DNA of 40,423 nucleotides from Blautia luti (GTDB lineage Bacteria; Bacillota; Clostridia; Lachnospirales; Lachnospiraceae): assembly GCF_013304735.1 (NCBI RefSeq), contig NZ_JAAITI010000031.1:1-40423 (forward strand). Direction: 5' to 3'. The notes below the pieces were generated by a model. The model saw only the letters and a list, made by a program, of their open reading frames with translations. It ran no database searches and was not told where the DNA came from. Of this stretch, positions 7,693 through 17,254 are shown one piece after another; the first letter of the stretch is position 1, and each line of letters begins with the position of its first letter. The position numbers and the translations under genes were made by a program.

Positions 7693-9015
7693 TCAGATTC
7701 GATACAGATACTCCTCGATCTCCCAGTCGGAAATCTCCTGGGAATAACGCAGCCATTCTTTTCTCTTGGCCTGCGCGTACTGTTTGCAGAAATCTTCTCC
7801 AAGGATCTCTTTCATCCAGTCACTTTCCTCAAACAGTGTGATCGCTTCCCGTAAATTCTCCGGTAAATTCTCGATACCCTGTTCCTTCTGGTCCGACTCG
7901 GAAAGAGAACGGTCAGAAGCTTTTGTCGGATAGATCTTCTTCTGGATTCCATCCAGGCCCGCTGCCAGGCATACCGCAAAAACAAGGTATGGGTTGGATG
8001 CAGCATCCGGGCTTCGAAGCTCGATTCTGGTATCATTACCATTGACTCTCGGGATCCTTACCAGTGAATTCTGGTTGTTTCTCGTCCAGGTCAGTTCTGT
8101 CGGTGCATCGAATCCAGGCACAAGGCGCTTGTAAGAGTTTACCAGCGGATTTGTGATAAGTGCCATCTCCCGGCTGTGTGCCAGAAGACCTCCGATAAAA
8201 TAGCATGCCTCATTACTTAATTTGGACGGATCATCCGGATCCACAAAAATATTTCTTCCATTTTTAAACAGCGAAAAATGGATATGCATGGCTGAGCCGT
8301 TTACTTCCCGTCTTGGCTTCGGCATAAAGGTTGCATGAAGTCCATGGCGTTTGGCTACGGTCCTTACTGCCATCTTAAAGGTCATAACTGCGTCTGCCAT
8401 CTCACGTGCTTCCCCGTAATGAAGGGCAATCTCATGCTGTGCAGGTGCTGTCTCATGATGAGAGGATTCCACCTCAAATCCCATATCCTCAAGAGTCAGT
8501 ACCATGTCACGTCTTGCATTTTCACCCAAGTCCACCGGACTTACATCCAGATATCCGGCTTTTTCGTGAGAAACCGTTGTAGGCATTCCGTTGTCATCAA
8601 TATGAAACAGGAAAAACTCGCATTCCGGGTCAACATAGCAGGTGTATCCTGCCTCTTCTGCTGCCTGCGCTGTTTTTTTCAGAATGTATCTGGAGCTCAT
8701 CTCATGTTCAGATCCGTCTGCACGGCGCATATCACAGATCAGTCTTGCAACCTTTCCCTGCTGAGGACGCCATGGGAGAATTGAAAAAGTATCGTAATCC
8801 GGATACAGGATCAGATCCGGCTCCTTTTCTCCCACAATGCCCGCAATATGAGAGCCATATACAACGCACTGGTTATCCAGGGCTCTTGGAAGCTCTCTTG
8901 CTGTGATCGCAATATTTTTCAGAGTTCCAAACATATCTGTAAACTGGAGGCGGATGAACTCTACGTCTTCCTCCTCTGCCATTGCAAGAATCTCTTCTCT
9001 GGTATAATTCCCCAT
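7693..9015 (-). CDS. glnA: Glutamine synthetase, type I
   Basis: A 440-residue GSI making glutamine from glutamate, ammonia and ATP in the cytosol as a dodecamer. Active-site motifs are DPECEFFLF, HHETAPAQHEI, NGSAMHIHFSL, NSYKRLVPGF and RIELRSPDAASNPYL. The length and the absence of an adenylylation-type insertion and Tyr site place it with the alpha group, which is regulated by other means. In the flap loop the usual Glu (VPGYEAP in E. coli and B. subtilis) is Asp here (VPGFDAP), which is worth noting because this residue affects ammonium binding and feedback. It is preceded by a consensus promoter and an attenuator leader (9069-9120), and the ANTAR gene follows it in the same operon. Confidence 0.96.
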   Translation of the reverse strand: MGNYTREEILAMAEEEDVEFIRLQFTDMFGTLKNIAITARELPRALDNQCVVYGSHIAGIVGEKEPDLILYPDYDTFSILPWRPQQGKVARLICDMRRADGSEHEMSSRYILKKTAQAAEEAGYTCYVDPECEFFLFHIDDNGMPTTVSHEKAGYLDVSPVDLGENARRDMVLTLEDMGFEVESSHHETAPAQHEIALHYGEAREMADAVMTFKMAVRTVAKRHGLHATFMPKPRREVNGSAMHIHFSLFKNGRNIFVDPDDPSKLSNEACYFIGGLLAHSREMALITNPLVNSYKRLVPGFDAPTELTWTRNNQNSLVRIPRVNGNDTRIELRSPDAASNPYLVFAVCLAAGLDGIQKKIYPTKASDRSLSESDQKEQGIENLPENLREAITLFEESDWMKEILGEDFCKQYAQAKRKEWLRYSQEISDWEIEEYLYRI

Positions 9016-9068
9016 AGTATTCTCTCCTTTATTTCCTCATCACACAAAATAATTACCCTAAAAAATAG

Positions 9069-9120
9069 AAAAAGGGTGCACTTCAGAGAGCTTTCGCTCC
9101 TGAAGAACACCCTTGTTCAT
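9069..9120 (-). promoter_or_regulatory. glnA leader: A1/G4 hexaloop hairpin overlapping an intrinsic terminator
   Basis: The predicted transcript starts at about 9121. Immediately after it, hairpin GAAC-AAGGGT-GTTC (9105-9118) has a six-base loop with A at position 1 and G at position 4, the ANTAR-target rule. The loop bases AAGGGTG also pair with GCACCC near 9074-9079 to form a terminator. That terminator has an inner CTTCAG...CTGAAG stem capped by GAGC-GAAA-GCTC, followed by TTTTTCTATTTT. The two folds exclude each other, so this is an antitermination switch. A canonical second hexaloop hairpin is not evident. Confidence 0.8.
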
Positions 9121-9127
9121 GGACGTA

Positions 9128-9156
9128 ATTATAGCAATCGGTCAATTCTTTGTCAA
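9128..9156 (-). promoter_or_regulatory. Promoter of glnA
   Basis: On the minus strand a perfect TTGACA (9151-9156), 17-bp spacer and TATAAT (9128-9133). Transcription would start at about 9121, two to three bases before the hexaloop hairpin. A promoter this strong needs downstream control, consistent with the attenuator that follows. Confidence 0.92.
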
Positions 9157-9176
9157 CTTTTTTTTAAAGGAAATTA

Positions 9177-9198
9177 GGGGCAAAAAGAACTTTGCCCC
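9177..9198 (-). terminator. Probable terminator of pyrG-gltB-gltD
   Basis: A perfect 8-bp stem GGGGCAAA/TTTGCCCC with a 6-nt loop, 18 bp after the gltD stop. The minus-strand tail is TAATTTCCTTT, a poor U-run, so termination may be partial. The glnA promoter begins about 20 bp further on. Confidence 0.6.
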
Positions 9199-9215
9199 TG
9201 GTATTTTTAACTTTT

Positions 9216-10703
9216 TTACTGTAAATATGAATAACTCATCAGAGATTCATCCACTGCCTTCGCAGCCTCACGTCCCTCGTGGATCGCCCATACGACAAGT
9301 GACTGTCCACGGTGCATATCGCCTGCTGTGAATACACGGTCTACGCTTGTTGCGTACTGCTCCGGTTTTGTCTCCACGTTGGTTCTTGGTGTCAGTGCTA
9401 CGTGGAAAGCATCGGTTACATATTTCTCGCTTCCGAGGAAACCTGCTGCAATCAGTACCACATCTGCAGGAATCACTTCCTCGCTGCCTTCGATAGGAAC
9501 CATGTTGAATCTTCCGGTCTTTTCGTCTTTTACGCTTTTCAGTTTGACAATCTTTGCCTTGCAGACATTTCCTTTTTTATCTTTGATAAATTCGGTAACG
9601 GTTGTCTGATAGATTCGCGGGTCATGACCAAATACTGCAATAGCCTCTTCCTGGCCGTAATCGGTTTTCAAAACCTTCGGCCACTCCGGCCACGGGTTGG
9701 ACGGTGTTCTTGTTACCGGAGGCTTTGGCATCATCTCAAGCTGTGTTACGGATTTTGCACCAAGACGGATGGAAGTTCCCACACAGTCATTTCCGGTATC
9801 ACCACCGCCGATGACCAGAACATGTTTGCCTTTTGCAAGCTCATATGGGAATTTTGCAAAATCGGTATCCAGAAGGCTTTTTGTTACCTGTTTCAGGAAA
9901 TCCACTGCAAAGTAGATTCCTTTTGCATCTCTTCCCGGAACCTTGATATCTCTCGGATGGGAAGCTCCGCAGCAGAGAAGGACACGGTCATAATCTTTCA
10001 GAAGCTGCTCCGCGGTAATGTCCACACCAACGTTGATGTTGGTGACAAACTTCACGCCTTCCTCTTCCATCAGTTTCAGTCTGCGGTCGATGACTTTTTT
10101 CTCCAGTTTCATATTCGGGATACCATAGCGGAGAAGTCCTCCGATACGGTCGTTTCTTTCAAATACGGTTACGCTGTGACCACGGCGGTTCAGCTGCTGT
10201 GCTGCTGCCAGTCCGGAAGGGCCGCTTCCGATGACTGCGATTGTCTTTCCTGTGCGGACAGGCGGGATCTGTGGTTTTACCCAGCCTTCTGCATAGGCAG
10301 TCTCGATAATGGCTTTCTCATTTTCCTTTGTGCTGACCGGATCTCCGTTCAGGTTGCAGGTACAGGCAGCTTCACAGAGTGCCGGGCATACTCTTGAAGT
10401 AAACTCCGGAAAACTGTGGGTCTTGTTCAGACGAAGAAATGCCTGTTTCCAGTTTCCTGTGTATACAAGATCGTTTGTCTCAGGAACCAGGTTGTGAAGC
10501 GGGCAGCCGGAAGCCATTCCGCCGATCATCATACCTGCCTGGCAGAAGGGAACGCCGCAGGCCATGCAGCGTGCTCCCTGAAGTTTCTGTTTTTCTTTAT
10601 TTAACGGAATACGAAATTCGTTGAAATTCTGAATACGTTCTTTTGGCGGCAGAACTTTTGCCGTTTCTCTTTCATAATCTAAAAATCCAGTTGGCTTTCC
10701 CAT
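9216..10703 (-). CDS. gltD: Glutamate synthase (NADPH), small subunit
   Basis: A 495-residue beta subunit that takes electrons from NADPH through FAD and Fe-S centres and delivers them to GltB. The N-terminal cysteine clusters CMACGVPFC (about 46-54) and CPALCEAACTC bind the 4Fe-4S clusters. The Rossmann motif IAVIGSGPSGLAAA binds FAD, and VLVIGGGDTGNDC binds NADPH. AGFLG near the C-terminus is also typical. Length is standard. It begins 13 bp after gltB, with its GGAGG site overlapping the end of gltB. Confidence 0.97.
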   Translation of the reverse strand: MGKPTGFLDYERETAKVLPPKERIQNFNEFRIPLNKEKQKLQGARCMACGVPFCQAGMMIGGMASGCPLHNLVPETNDLVYTGNWKQAFLRLNKTHSFPEFTSRVCPALCEAACTCNLNGDPVSTKENEKAIIETAYAEGWVKPQIPPVRTGKTIAVIGSGPSGLAAAQQLNRRGHSVTVFERNDRIGGLLRYGIPNMKLEKKVIDRRLKLMEEEGVKFVTNINVGVDITAEQLLKDYDRVLLCCGASHPRDIKVPGRDAKGIYFAVDFLKQVTKSLLDTDFAKFPYELAKGKHVLVIGGGDTGNDCVGTSIRLGAKSVTQLEMMPKPPVTRTPSNPWPEWPKVLKTDYGQEEAIAVFGHDPRIYQTTVTEFIKDKKGNVCKAKIVKLKSVKDEKTGRFNMVPIEGSEEVIPADVVLIAAGFLGSEKYVTDAFHVALTPRTNVETKPEQYATSVDRVFTAGDMHRGQSLVVWAIHEGREAAKAVDESLMSYSYLQ

Positions 10704-10716
10704 TTCCTCATCCTCC

Positions 10717-13700
10717 TTAATGTTTCACGCCGATGCTCTCATAGAATGCTTCCATCTGTGCCTGCTGGCTGGTCAGACCTTTTTCTTCCAGCTTTGCACT
10801 TAATGTGATCATTCTCTTGTACTCATCCGGAATGAGTTTTTTGAAGTGAGGCAGATAGGAATCAAAATCAGCCAGCACCTTCTTACCGATCTCGGAGCCT
10901 GTTGCTTCTACATGAGCCTCGATGAGATCACGAAGCTCTTTTTTATCATATTTATTATCCACTTTTTCAATGGAGATCATTGCTTTGTTAAGGTTCTTGT
11001 AAAGAACGTTGTCCACATCAAGAACATAAGCGATACCGCCACTCATACCTGCCGCGAAGTTCTTTCCGGTTTTTCCGAGAACTACCACACGGCCACCGGT
11101 CATGTACTCGCATCCATGCTCACCAACACCCTCAACTACTGCCACTGCACCGGAGTTACGGACTGCAAAACGTTCACCTGCAACACCGTTGATAAATGCA
11201 GTTCCGCTTGTGGCACCATAGAGTGCTACGTTTCCGACAATGATGTTCTCTTCTGCTTTGTATCCGGCTTTTTCCGGAACTTTGACGATCAGTTTACCAC
11301 CGGAAAGGCCTTTTCCAAAGTAGTCATTGCTGTCACCGGTCAATTTCAGTGTCAGTCCTTTCGGGATAAATGCACCGAAGCTCTGTCCGCCTGCACCTGT
11401 ACAGTTTACAGTTACGGTATCTTCCGGAAGGCCCTCTTTATGGTTTCTCGTGATCTCAGATCCAAGGATGGTACCGAATGCACGGTCTGTGTTGGTAACA
11501 TTTACATCTACAGAAACTTTCTCACCTTTCTGGATCGCCGGCGCACATTTCTTAACCAGAACTTTTTCATCCAGAGTTTTCTCAAGGTTGAAGTTGTATA
11601 CCGCTTTCGGATCAAAAGTAACTTTGCCTTTTCCTGCATATGGGTTATTCAGGATCGCACTTAAGTCAACTTTGCCCTTATGTGGCTCCTGTACGCTGTC
11701 AGAAACGGTAAGAAGATCTGTACGGCCTACCATCTCGTCGATGGTTGCAACGCCAAGACGTGCCATGTACTCTCTCAGTTCCTGTGCGATAAATCTCATG
11801 AAGTTCTCCACATACTCCGGTTTTCCACGGAATCTCTTACGGAGTTCCGGATTCTGGGTAGCAACGCCAACCGGGCAGGTATCCAGGTTGCAGACTCTCA
11901 TCATCACGCAGCCCATAGTTACAAGGGGAGCAGTTGCAAAACCGAATTCCTCTGCACCGAGAAGCGCTGCGATAGCAACGTCACGGCCGCTCATCAGCTT
12001 ACCGTCTGTCTCGATACGTACACGGTTACGAAGTCCGTTCATGATCAGTGTCTGATGTGTCTCTGCAAGTCCAAGCTCCCACGGAAGTCCTGCATTGTGG
12101 ATGGAACTTCTCGGTGCTGCTCCGGTACCTCCGTCGTATCCGGAGATCAGAACAGTCTGTGCTCCGGCTTTTGCAACACCGGCAGCGACTGTACCAACAC
12201 CAGCCTCGGAAACCAGTTTTACGGAAATATCTGCATATTTGTTTGCATTTTTCAGGTCATAGATCAGCTCTGCCAGGTCCTCGATGGAGTAGATATCGTG
12301 GTGTGGTGGCGGAGAGATCAGGCTGACTCCTGGTGTGGAATGACGGGTCTTTGCGATCCACGGATATACTTTCTTTGCAGGAAGATGTCCACCTTCACCA
12401 GGTTTTGCACCCTGTGCCATCTTGATCTGAATTTCTCTTGCAGATACCAGATAACGGCTGGTAACGCCGAAACGTCCGCTGGCTACCTGTTTGATAGCGG
12501 AGCAACGGTCATTGTCTGTTCCTGCGGAATCCAGACGCTCATCACTCTCTCCACCCTCACCGGTATTGGATTTTCCATGGAGATGGTTCATGGCGATGGC
12601 CAGTGTCTCATGTGCTTCCTGGGAAATGGAACCGTAGGACATGGCACCTGTCTTAAATCGTTTTACAATGTCGTCAACACTCTCAACCTGATCGATGGGA
12701 AGAGGTTCTTTTGCAAACTTGAAGTCCAGAAGTCCTCTTAAGTTTCCATGGCCTTCTTCGTCTACCAGTTTTGTATACTCTTTGAACATCTCATAGCTGC
12801 CCTGCTTTGTAGACTGCTGAAGAAGATGGATGGTACGTGGATTGTATCTGTGCTCCTCGCCCTGACTTCTCATCTTGTGAGCACCTACGCTGTCTAAAGT
12901 AAGGTCTGTGGCAAGTCCCAGCGGGTCAAATGCCTCAGAGTGGAGTTTTTCTACGTTATCCTCGATATCTTCCAGTGTGATTCCGCCTACACGGCTTACT
13001 GTTCCTGTAAAGTAGCGGTCGATCACATCCTGGGAAATTCCGATTGCCTCAAAGATCTGAGATCCCTGATAGGACTGGATGGTGGAAATACCCATCTTGG
13101 AAGCGATCTTTACGATACCGCTGATAACCGCATGATTGTAATCATCAACCGCTGCATAGTAATCTTTGTCCAGCATATGGGTATCGATGAGTTCATGGAT
13201 GGTATCCAGTGCCAGGTATGGATTGACAGCACTTGCGCCATAACCAAGAAGTGTTGCGAAATGATGTACTTCTCTCGGTTCACCGGACTCCAGGATCAGC
13301 GCAAGGGATGTACTCTTCTTTGTTTTTACAAGGTGCTGATGCACTGCGGAAACAGCAAGAAGAGACGGGATCGGCATATGGTTCTCATCTACGCCACGGT
13401 CAGAAAGGACCAGGATATTTGCGCCCTCACGGAAAGCCTTATCAACCTCTACGAACAGGCGGTCAATGGCACGTTCCAGTTTTGTACTCTTATAATACAA
13501 AGTAGAAATGGTCACAACCTTGAAGCCGTCCTTTTTCATGTTCTTGATCTTCAGCATATCGGTGTTTGTCAGGATCGGGTTGTTGATTTTAAGAACCTGG
13601 CAGTTCTCCGGATTCTGAACAAGAAGGTTTCCGTCTTTTCCTACGTATACACTTGTAGAAGTAACGATCTCCTCACGGATTGCATCGATCGGCGGGTTTG

Positions 13701-15261
13701 TTACCTGTGCAAAAAGCTGTTTGAAGTAATCGAACAGCGGATAATGTTCCTTGGAAAATACTGCAAGAGGAGTATCATGTCCCATAGCTCCAATGCTCTC
13801 TGAGCCGTTTAATGCCATGTTTCGGATAGAAGTACGGTACTGCTCATAAGTATATCCGAATGCTTTCTGGAGACGTGCTCTCTCCTCCGGTGTATACTCG
13901 ATAACTCTCTGATTCGGGATCTTGATATCACGGAGCTGTACCAGATTGCTGTCCAGCCATTCGCCGTAGGGCTGTTTTTTCGCATATTTCTCTTTCAGTT
14001 CATCGTCATCGATGACACGGCCCTGAACCGTATCAACCAGGAGCATTTTTCCAGGATGGAGACGCTCTTTTAATACGATCTTCTCCTCATCTACCGGAAG
14101 GACACCAACCTCAGAGGAAAGAATCATGTATCCGTCAGAGGTAATATAATATCTGGATGGACGAAGGCCGTTTCTGTCAAGAACAGCTCCCATCACATCA
14201 CCATCTGAGAACAGAATGGACGCAGGTCCGTCCCATGGCTCCATCATGGTTGCATAGTACTGATAGAAATCACGTTTCTCCTGGGAAATGGTATCATTGT
14301 TTGCCCATGGCTCCGGAATTGTGATCATCACTGCAAGCGGAAGATCCATTCCACTCATAACCAGGAATTCCAGGGTATTGTCAAGCATTGCAGAGTCAGA
14401 ACCATTGCGGTTGACTACAGGAAGAACTTTGTGGAGCTCGTCTTTCAGATATGGAGACTCCATATTTTCCTCACGGGCAAGCATCTTATCTGCGTTGCCG
14501 CGGATGGTGTTGATCTCACCGTTATGTACGATGAAACGGTTCGGATGTGCTCTCTCCCAGCTCGGGTTTGTGTTGGTACTGAAACGGGAATGTACCACTG
14601 CAATGGCAGATTCGTAATCCTGGCTCTGAAGATCTCCGAAGAAAGTACGGAGCTGTCCTACCAGGAACATACCTTTGTATACAATGGTACGGCTGCTCAT
14701 GGAAACTACGTAAGTATTATCATTACTCTGTTCAAACTCACGGCGGGCAATGTAAAGCATACGGTCAAAGGCAAGGCCTTTTTCCACGTCTTCCGGTTTC
14801 TTGATGAATGCCTGCATGATGCATGGCATACACTCTCTTGCCTTATGTCCAAGAACCTCCGGGAATACCGGCACTGTACGCCATCCAAGAAGCTCCAGGC
14901 CTTCTTTTTCCACGATGATCTCGAACATCTTCTTTGCCTGGGCACGTTTGATCTCATGCTGTGGGAAAAAGAGCTGGGCTACACCATATTCTCTCTCGCC
15001 TCCGATCTCAAAGCCCTCTTTCTTACAGACTTTTTTGAAGAATTTATGGGAGATCTGGAGAAGGATACCGACGCCATCGCCGGTTTTTCCTTCTGCATCT
15101 TTACCTGCACGATGCTCCAGATTCTCTACGATCTTAAGAGCATTTGCAACAGTATCATGTGTTTTCTTTCCTTTTATATTAACAACGGCTCCGATACCGC
15201 AGTTATCATGTTCGAATTCAGGGCGGTAGAGGCCCTGCTGCTGATTTCCTACTTCTCTCAT
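10717..15261 (-). CDS. gltB: Glutamate synthase (NADPH), large subunit
   Basis: A roughly 1514-residue alpha subunit that converts glutamine plus 2-oxoglutarate to two glutamates. It starts with a short propeptide ending at the catalytic cysteine (HDN-CGIGAVV, C21 from the chosen start), the nucleophile of the class II glutaminase domain (about 21-430). A central domain, an FMN-binding TIM barrel (about 800-1200, with SGYDGGTGAAP) and a 3Fe-4S motif CNLDTCPVG follow. The C-terminal domain is the GXGXG beta-helix. An ATG 9 nt further upstream overlaps the pyrG stop, but I prefer the ATG at 15261 because AAAGGA lies 8 nt before it. It sits 5 bp after pyrG, so the two are co-transcribed. Confidence 0.96.
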   Translation of the reverse strand: MREVGNQQQGLYRPEFEHDNCGIGAVVNIKGKKTHDTVANALKIVENLEHRAGKDAEGKTGDGVGILLQISHKFFKKVCKKEGFEIGGEREYGVAQLFFPQHEIKRAQAKKMFEIIVEKEGLELLGWRTVPVFPEVLGHKARECMPCIMQAFIKKPEDVEKGLAFDRMLYIARREFEQSNDNTYVVSMSSRTIVYKGMFLVGQLRTFFGDLQSQDYESAIAVVHSRFSTNTNPSWERAHPNRFIVHNGEINTIRGNADKMLAREENMESPYLKDELHKVLPVVNRNGSDSAMLDNTLEFLVMSGMDLPLAVMITIPEPWANNDTISQEKRDFYQYYATMMEPWDGPASILFSDGDVMGAVLDRNGLRPSRYYITSDGYMILSSEVGVLPVDEEKIVLKERLHPGKMLLVDTVQGRVIDDDELKEKYAKKQPYGEWLDSNLVQLRDIKIPNQRVIEYTPEERARLQKAFGYTYEQYRTSIRNMALNGSESIGAMGHDTPLAVFSKEHYPLFDYFKQLFAQVTNPPIDAIREEIVTSTSVYVGKDGNLLVQNPENCQVLKINNPILTNTDMLKIKNMKKDGFKVVTISTLYYKSTKLERAIDRLFVEVDKAFREGANILVLSDRGVDENHMPIPSLLAVSAVHQHLVKTKKSTSLALILESGEPREVHHFATLLGYGASAVNPYLALDTIHELIDTHMLDKDYYAAVDDYNHAVISGIVKIASKMGISTIQSYQGSQIFEAIGISQDVIDRYFTGTVSRVGGITLEDIEDNVEKLHSEAFDPLGLATDLTLDSVGAHKMRSQGEEHRYNPRTIHLLQQSTKQGSYEMFKEYTKLVDEEGHGNLRGLLDFKFAKEPLPIDQVESVDDIVKRFKTGAMSYGSISQEAHETLAIAMNHLHGKSNTGEGGESDERLDSAGTDNDRCSAIKQVASGRFGVTSRYLVSAREIQIKMAQGAKPGEGGHLPAKKVYPWIAKTRHSTPGVSLISPPPHHDIYSIEDLAELIYDLKNANKYADISVKLVSEAGVGTVAAGVAKAGAQTVLISGYDGGTGAAPRSSIHNAGLPWELGLAETHQTLIMNGLRNRVRIETDGKLMSGRDVAIAALLGAEEFGFATAPLVTMGCVMMRVCNLDTCPVGVATQNPELRKRFRGKPEYVENFMRFIAQELREYMARLGVATIDEMVGRTDLLTVSDSVQEPHKGKVDLSAILNNPYAGKGKVTFDPKAVYNFNLEKTLDEKVLVKKCAPAIQKGEKVSVDVNVTNTDRAFGTILGSEITRNHKEGLPEDTVTVNCTGAGGQSFGAFIPKGLTLKLTGDSNDYFGKGLSGGKLIVKVPEKAGYKAEENIIVGNVALYGATSGTAFINGVAGERFAVRNSGAVAVVEGVGEHGCEYMTGGRVVVLGKTGKNFAAGMSGGIAYVLDVDNVLYKNLNKAMISIEKVDNKYDKKELRDLIEAHVEATGSEIGKKVLADFDSYLPHFKKLIPDEYKRMITLSAKLEEKGLTSQQAQMEAFYESIGVKH

Positions 15262-15266
15262 TTTTC

Positions 15267-16895
15267 TCATCCTTTCATTGCAGCTTCTTCTGCCGTCTTT
15301 TTGTCAACTGCCGCCTGCACAAATCCACGGAACAGCGGATGTGCATGGTTCGGTCTGGACTTGAATTCCGGATGTCCCTGTGTTCCTACAAAGAACGGAT
15401 GTCCGGCAATTTCGATCATCTCTACAATATGTGCATCCGGGGAAGTTCCTACGATGGACATTCCTTTTTCACTTAATTCTTTACGGAATGCATTGTTTAC
15501 CTCATAACGATGTCTGTGACGCTCCTGGATCTCTTTCTTTCCAAAAAGCTCATAGGATTTGGAGCCTTCGGCCAGCACACACGGATAGCTTCCAAGACGA
15601 AGGGTTCCGCCAAGGTCTTCCACATCTTCCTGATCCGGCATCAAAGCAATGACCGGATGCGTGGTCTCCGGTGCCAGCTCAATGCTGTTGGCATCTTCAT
15701 ATCCAAGTACGTGGCGGGCAAATTCTACAATAGCCATCTGCATTCCAAGGCAGATGCCAAGGTACGGAATCTTATGAACTCTCGCATACTGTGCTGCAAG
15801 GATCATTCCTTCAGTACCACGGTTTCCGAATCCTCCCGGAACCAGAATTCCATCTACAGAATGAAGGGTCTGATCCAGGTTTTTCTCATTGAGCTCTTCA
15901 GAGTCTACCCAGACGATATCAACTTTTGCACGGCAGGAGATTCCACCATGTTTCAGGGCTTCCACAACACTTAAGTATGCATCATGAAGCTGTGTGTACT
16001 TACCAACCATGGCGATCTTCACGGTTTTGTCCGGGTGGCGGAGATTTTCTACCATATTCTCCCAGTCTGTAAGATCCGGTTTACGGTTCTCAAGTCTTAA
16101 GCTCTGCAGTACTACATCTGCCAGTTTTTCTCTTTCCATTGCAAGAGGAGCTTCATATAAATATTCTACATCCAGGTTCTGAAGTACGTGGCTTACCGGT
16201 ACGTTACAGAACAGGGCGATCTTTCCACGAATATCATCAGTCAGAGGATACTCGCTTCTGCATACCAGAACATCCGGCTGGATTCCCATTCCCTGGAGTT
16301 CTTTTACGCTGGCCTGAGTCGGTTTGGTCTTCATCTCTCCGGAAGCACGAAGGTACGGGATCAGGGTAACATGAATAAGAATGGCATTGTCATGTCCCAC
16401 ATCATGCTGGAACTGACGGATGGATTCCAGGAACGGCTGACTCTCAATATCACCAACTGTACCGCCTACCTCGATGATGGCAATTCTGTCCTCATCCGCT
16501 GTTTTTGCTCTGTAAAAACGGCTCTTGATCTCGTTGGTGATATGCGGGATTACCTGTACAGTACCTCCGCCAAAATCACCGTGACGCTCTTTCTGAAGAA
16601 CAGACCAGTAAATCTTACCGGTTGTCACATTGGAATTCTTGTCAAGGCTTTCATCAATGAAACGCTCATAATGTCCAAGGTCAAGGTCTGTCTCTGTACC
16701 GTCATCGGTTACAAAAACCTCTCCATGCTGAATGGGGTTCATAGTTCCCGGGTCAATATTGATGTACGGGTCAAACTTCTGCATGGTCACCTGATATCCT
16801 CTGGCTTTCAGAAGACGTCCCAGGGACGCTGCGGTAATTCCTTTTCCCAGACCGGAAACAACTCCGCCTGTTACAAAAACATACTTTACTGCCAT
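15267..16895 (-). CDS. pyrG: CTP synthase (glutamine-hydrolysing)
   Basis: A 542-residue enzyme making CTP from UTP, ATP and glutamine. The synthetase domain (about 1-270) opens with [26 protein letters not shown], and the [12 protein letters not shown] and [11 protein letters not shown] blocks are standard. The class I glutaminase domain has its nucleophile in [11 protein letters not shown] and the His/Glu pair in [10 protein letters not shown]. It is the first gene of an operon with gltB and gltD, an unusual partnership. The upstream leader is not the GGGC-initiated attenuator known from Bacillus pyrG but the hexaloop/terminator design shared with glnA, glnN and amt, which implies nitrogen rather than CTP control. 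Confidence 0.97.
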   Translation of the reverse strand: MAVKYVFVTGGVVSGLGKGITAASLGRLLKARGYQVTMQKFDPYINIDPGTMNPIQHGEVFVTDDGTETDLDLGHYERFIDESLDKNSNVTTGKIYWSVLQKERHGDFGGGTVQVIPHITNEIKSRFYRAKTADEDRIAIIEVGGTVGDIESQPFLESIRQFQHDVGHDNAILIHVTLIPYLRASGEMKTKPTQASVKELQGMGIQPDVLVCRSEYPLTDDIRGKIALFCNVPVSHVLQNLDVEYLYEAPLAMEREKLADVVLQSLRLENRKPDLTDWENMVENLRHPDKTVKIAMVGKYTQLHDAYLSVVEALKHGGISCRAKVDIVWVDSEELNEKNLDQTLHSVDGILVPGGFGNRGTEGMILAAQYARVHKIPYLGICLGMQMAIVEFARHVLGYEDANSIELAPETTHPVIALMPDQEDVEDLGGTLRLGSYPCVLAEGSKSYELFGKKEIQERHRHRYEVNNAFRKELSEKGMSIVGTSPDAHIVEMIEIAGHPFFVGTQGHPEFKSRPNHAHPLFRGFVQAAVDKKTAEEAAMKG

Positions 16896-16924
16896 CTTCG
16901 ATTTCCTCCTCCATGTTGTGCTGC

Positions 16925-17018
16925 AAAAGAAAAGGCGCCGGGAACGGTGTTCAGAGGTGAGAATGCCCCTCTGGTATCCGTTCCTGACGCCTTTGTCAGT
17001 TATCTTTCTTATAAAATA
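16925..17018 (-). promoter_or_regulatory. pyrG-gltBD leader: A1/G4 hexaloop hairpin overlapping a terminator
   Basis: On the minus strand hairpin CTGAC-AAAGGC-GTCAG (16984-16999), a perfect 5-bp stem with hexaloop A1/G4. The loop and the following bases also form the terminator 5' arm: AAAGGCG pairs with CGCCTTT, then GGAACGG with CCGTTCC, with an inner CAGAGG/CCTCTG hairpin, ending in CCTTTTCTTTT (16925-16936). The hexaloop hairpin and terminator cannot coexist. Translation starts about 30 nt after the terminator, so read-through decides expression of pyrG, gltB and gltD. Confidence 0.82.
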
Positions 17019-17024
17019 TGGTTT

Positions 17025-17053
17025 ACTATAAACTATTTTTTTTTATTTGTCAA
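17025..17053 (-). promoter_or_regulatory. Promoter of pyrG-gltB-gltD
   Basis: On the minus strand TTGACA (17048-17053), a 17-bp A-rich spacer and TATAGT (17025-17030). Initiation is predicted near 17018, about 20 nt before the hexaloop hairpin. Confidence 0.85.
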
Positions 17054-17131
17054 TAACAGATTTTTTCTATATAATCTGATGGATTTCTTCCTATGATATA
17101 GTGATACGGATGCAAATAGTGCTGTAGATAC

Positions 17132-17198
17132 AAAAAACAGACGCCTGCCAGGGACTCCCATATGATGTCCTCTCTCTGCAGTCACGTCTGTCTTTTTT
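17132..17198 (-). terminator. Terminator after the HPr-like gene
   Basis: A 7-bp stem ACAGACG/CGTCTGT encloses about 41 nt that contain a further AGGAC/GTCCCT pairing. T-runs follow on both strands (TTTTTT on minus), so it may work in both directions. The rest of 17054-17254 holds nothing else I can identify. Confidence 0.65.
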
Positions 17199-17254
17199 TA
17201 TATCTTTTCTTTTTATGTCTTTTACGCTTTATCTCCCTCTGTACTTCCTGCCCG

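Noticed and set aside
16896..17018. Bacillus-type pyrG attenuation by GGGC reiterative initiation
   Set aside because: The predicted transcript starts in A/T-rich sequence, not GGGC. The terminator is overlapped by a hexaloop hairpin instead.
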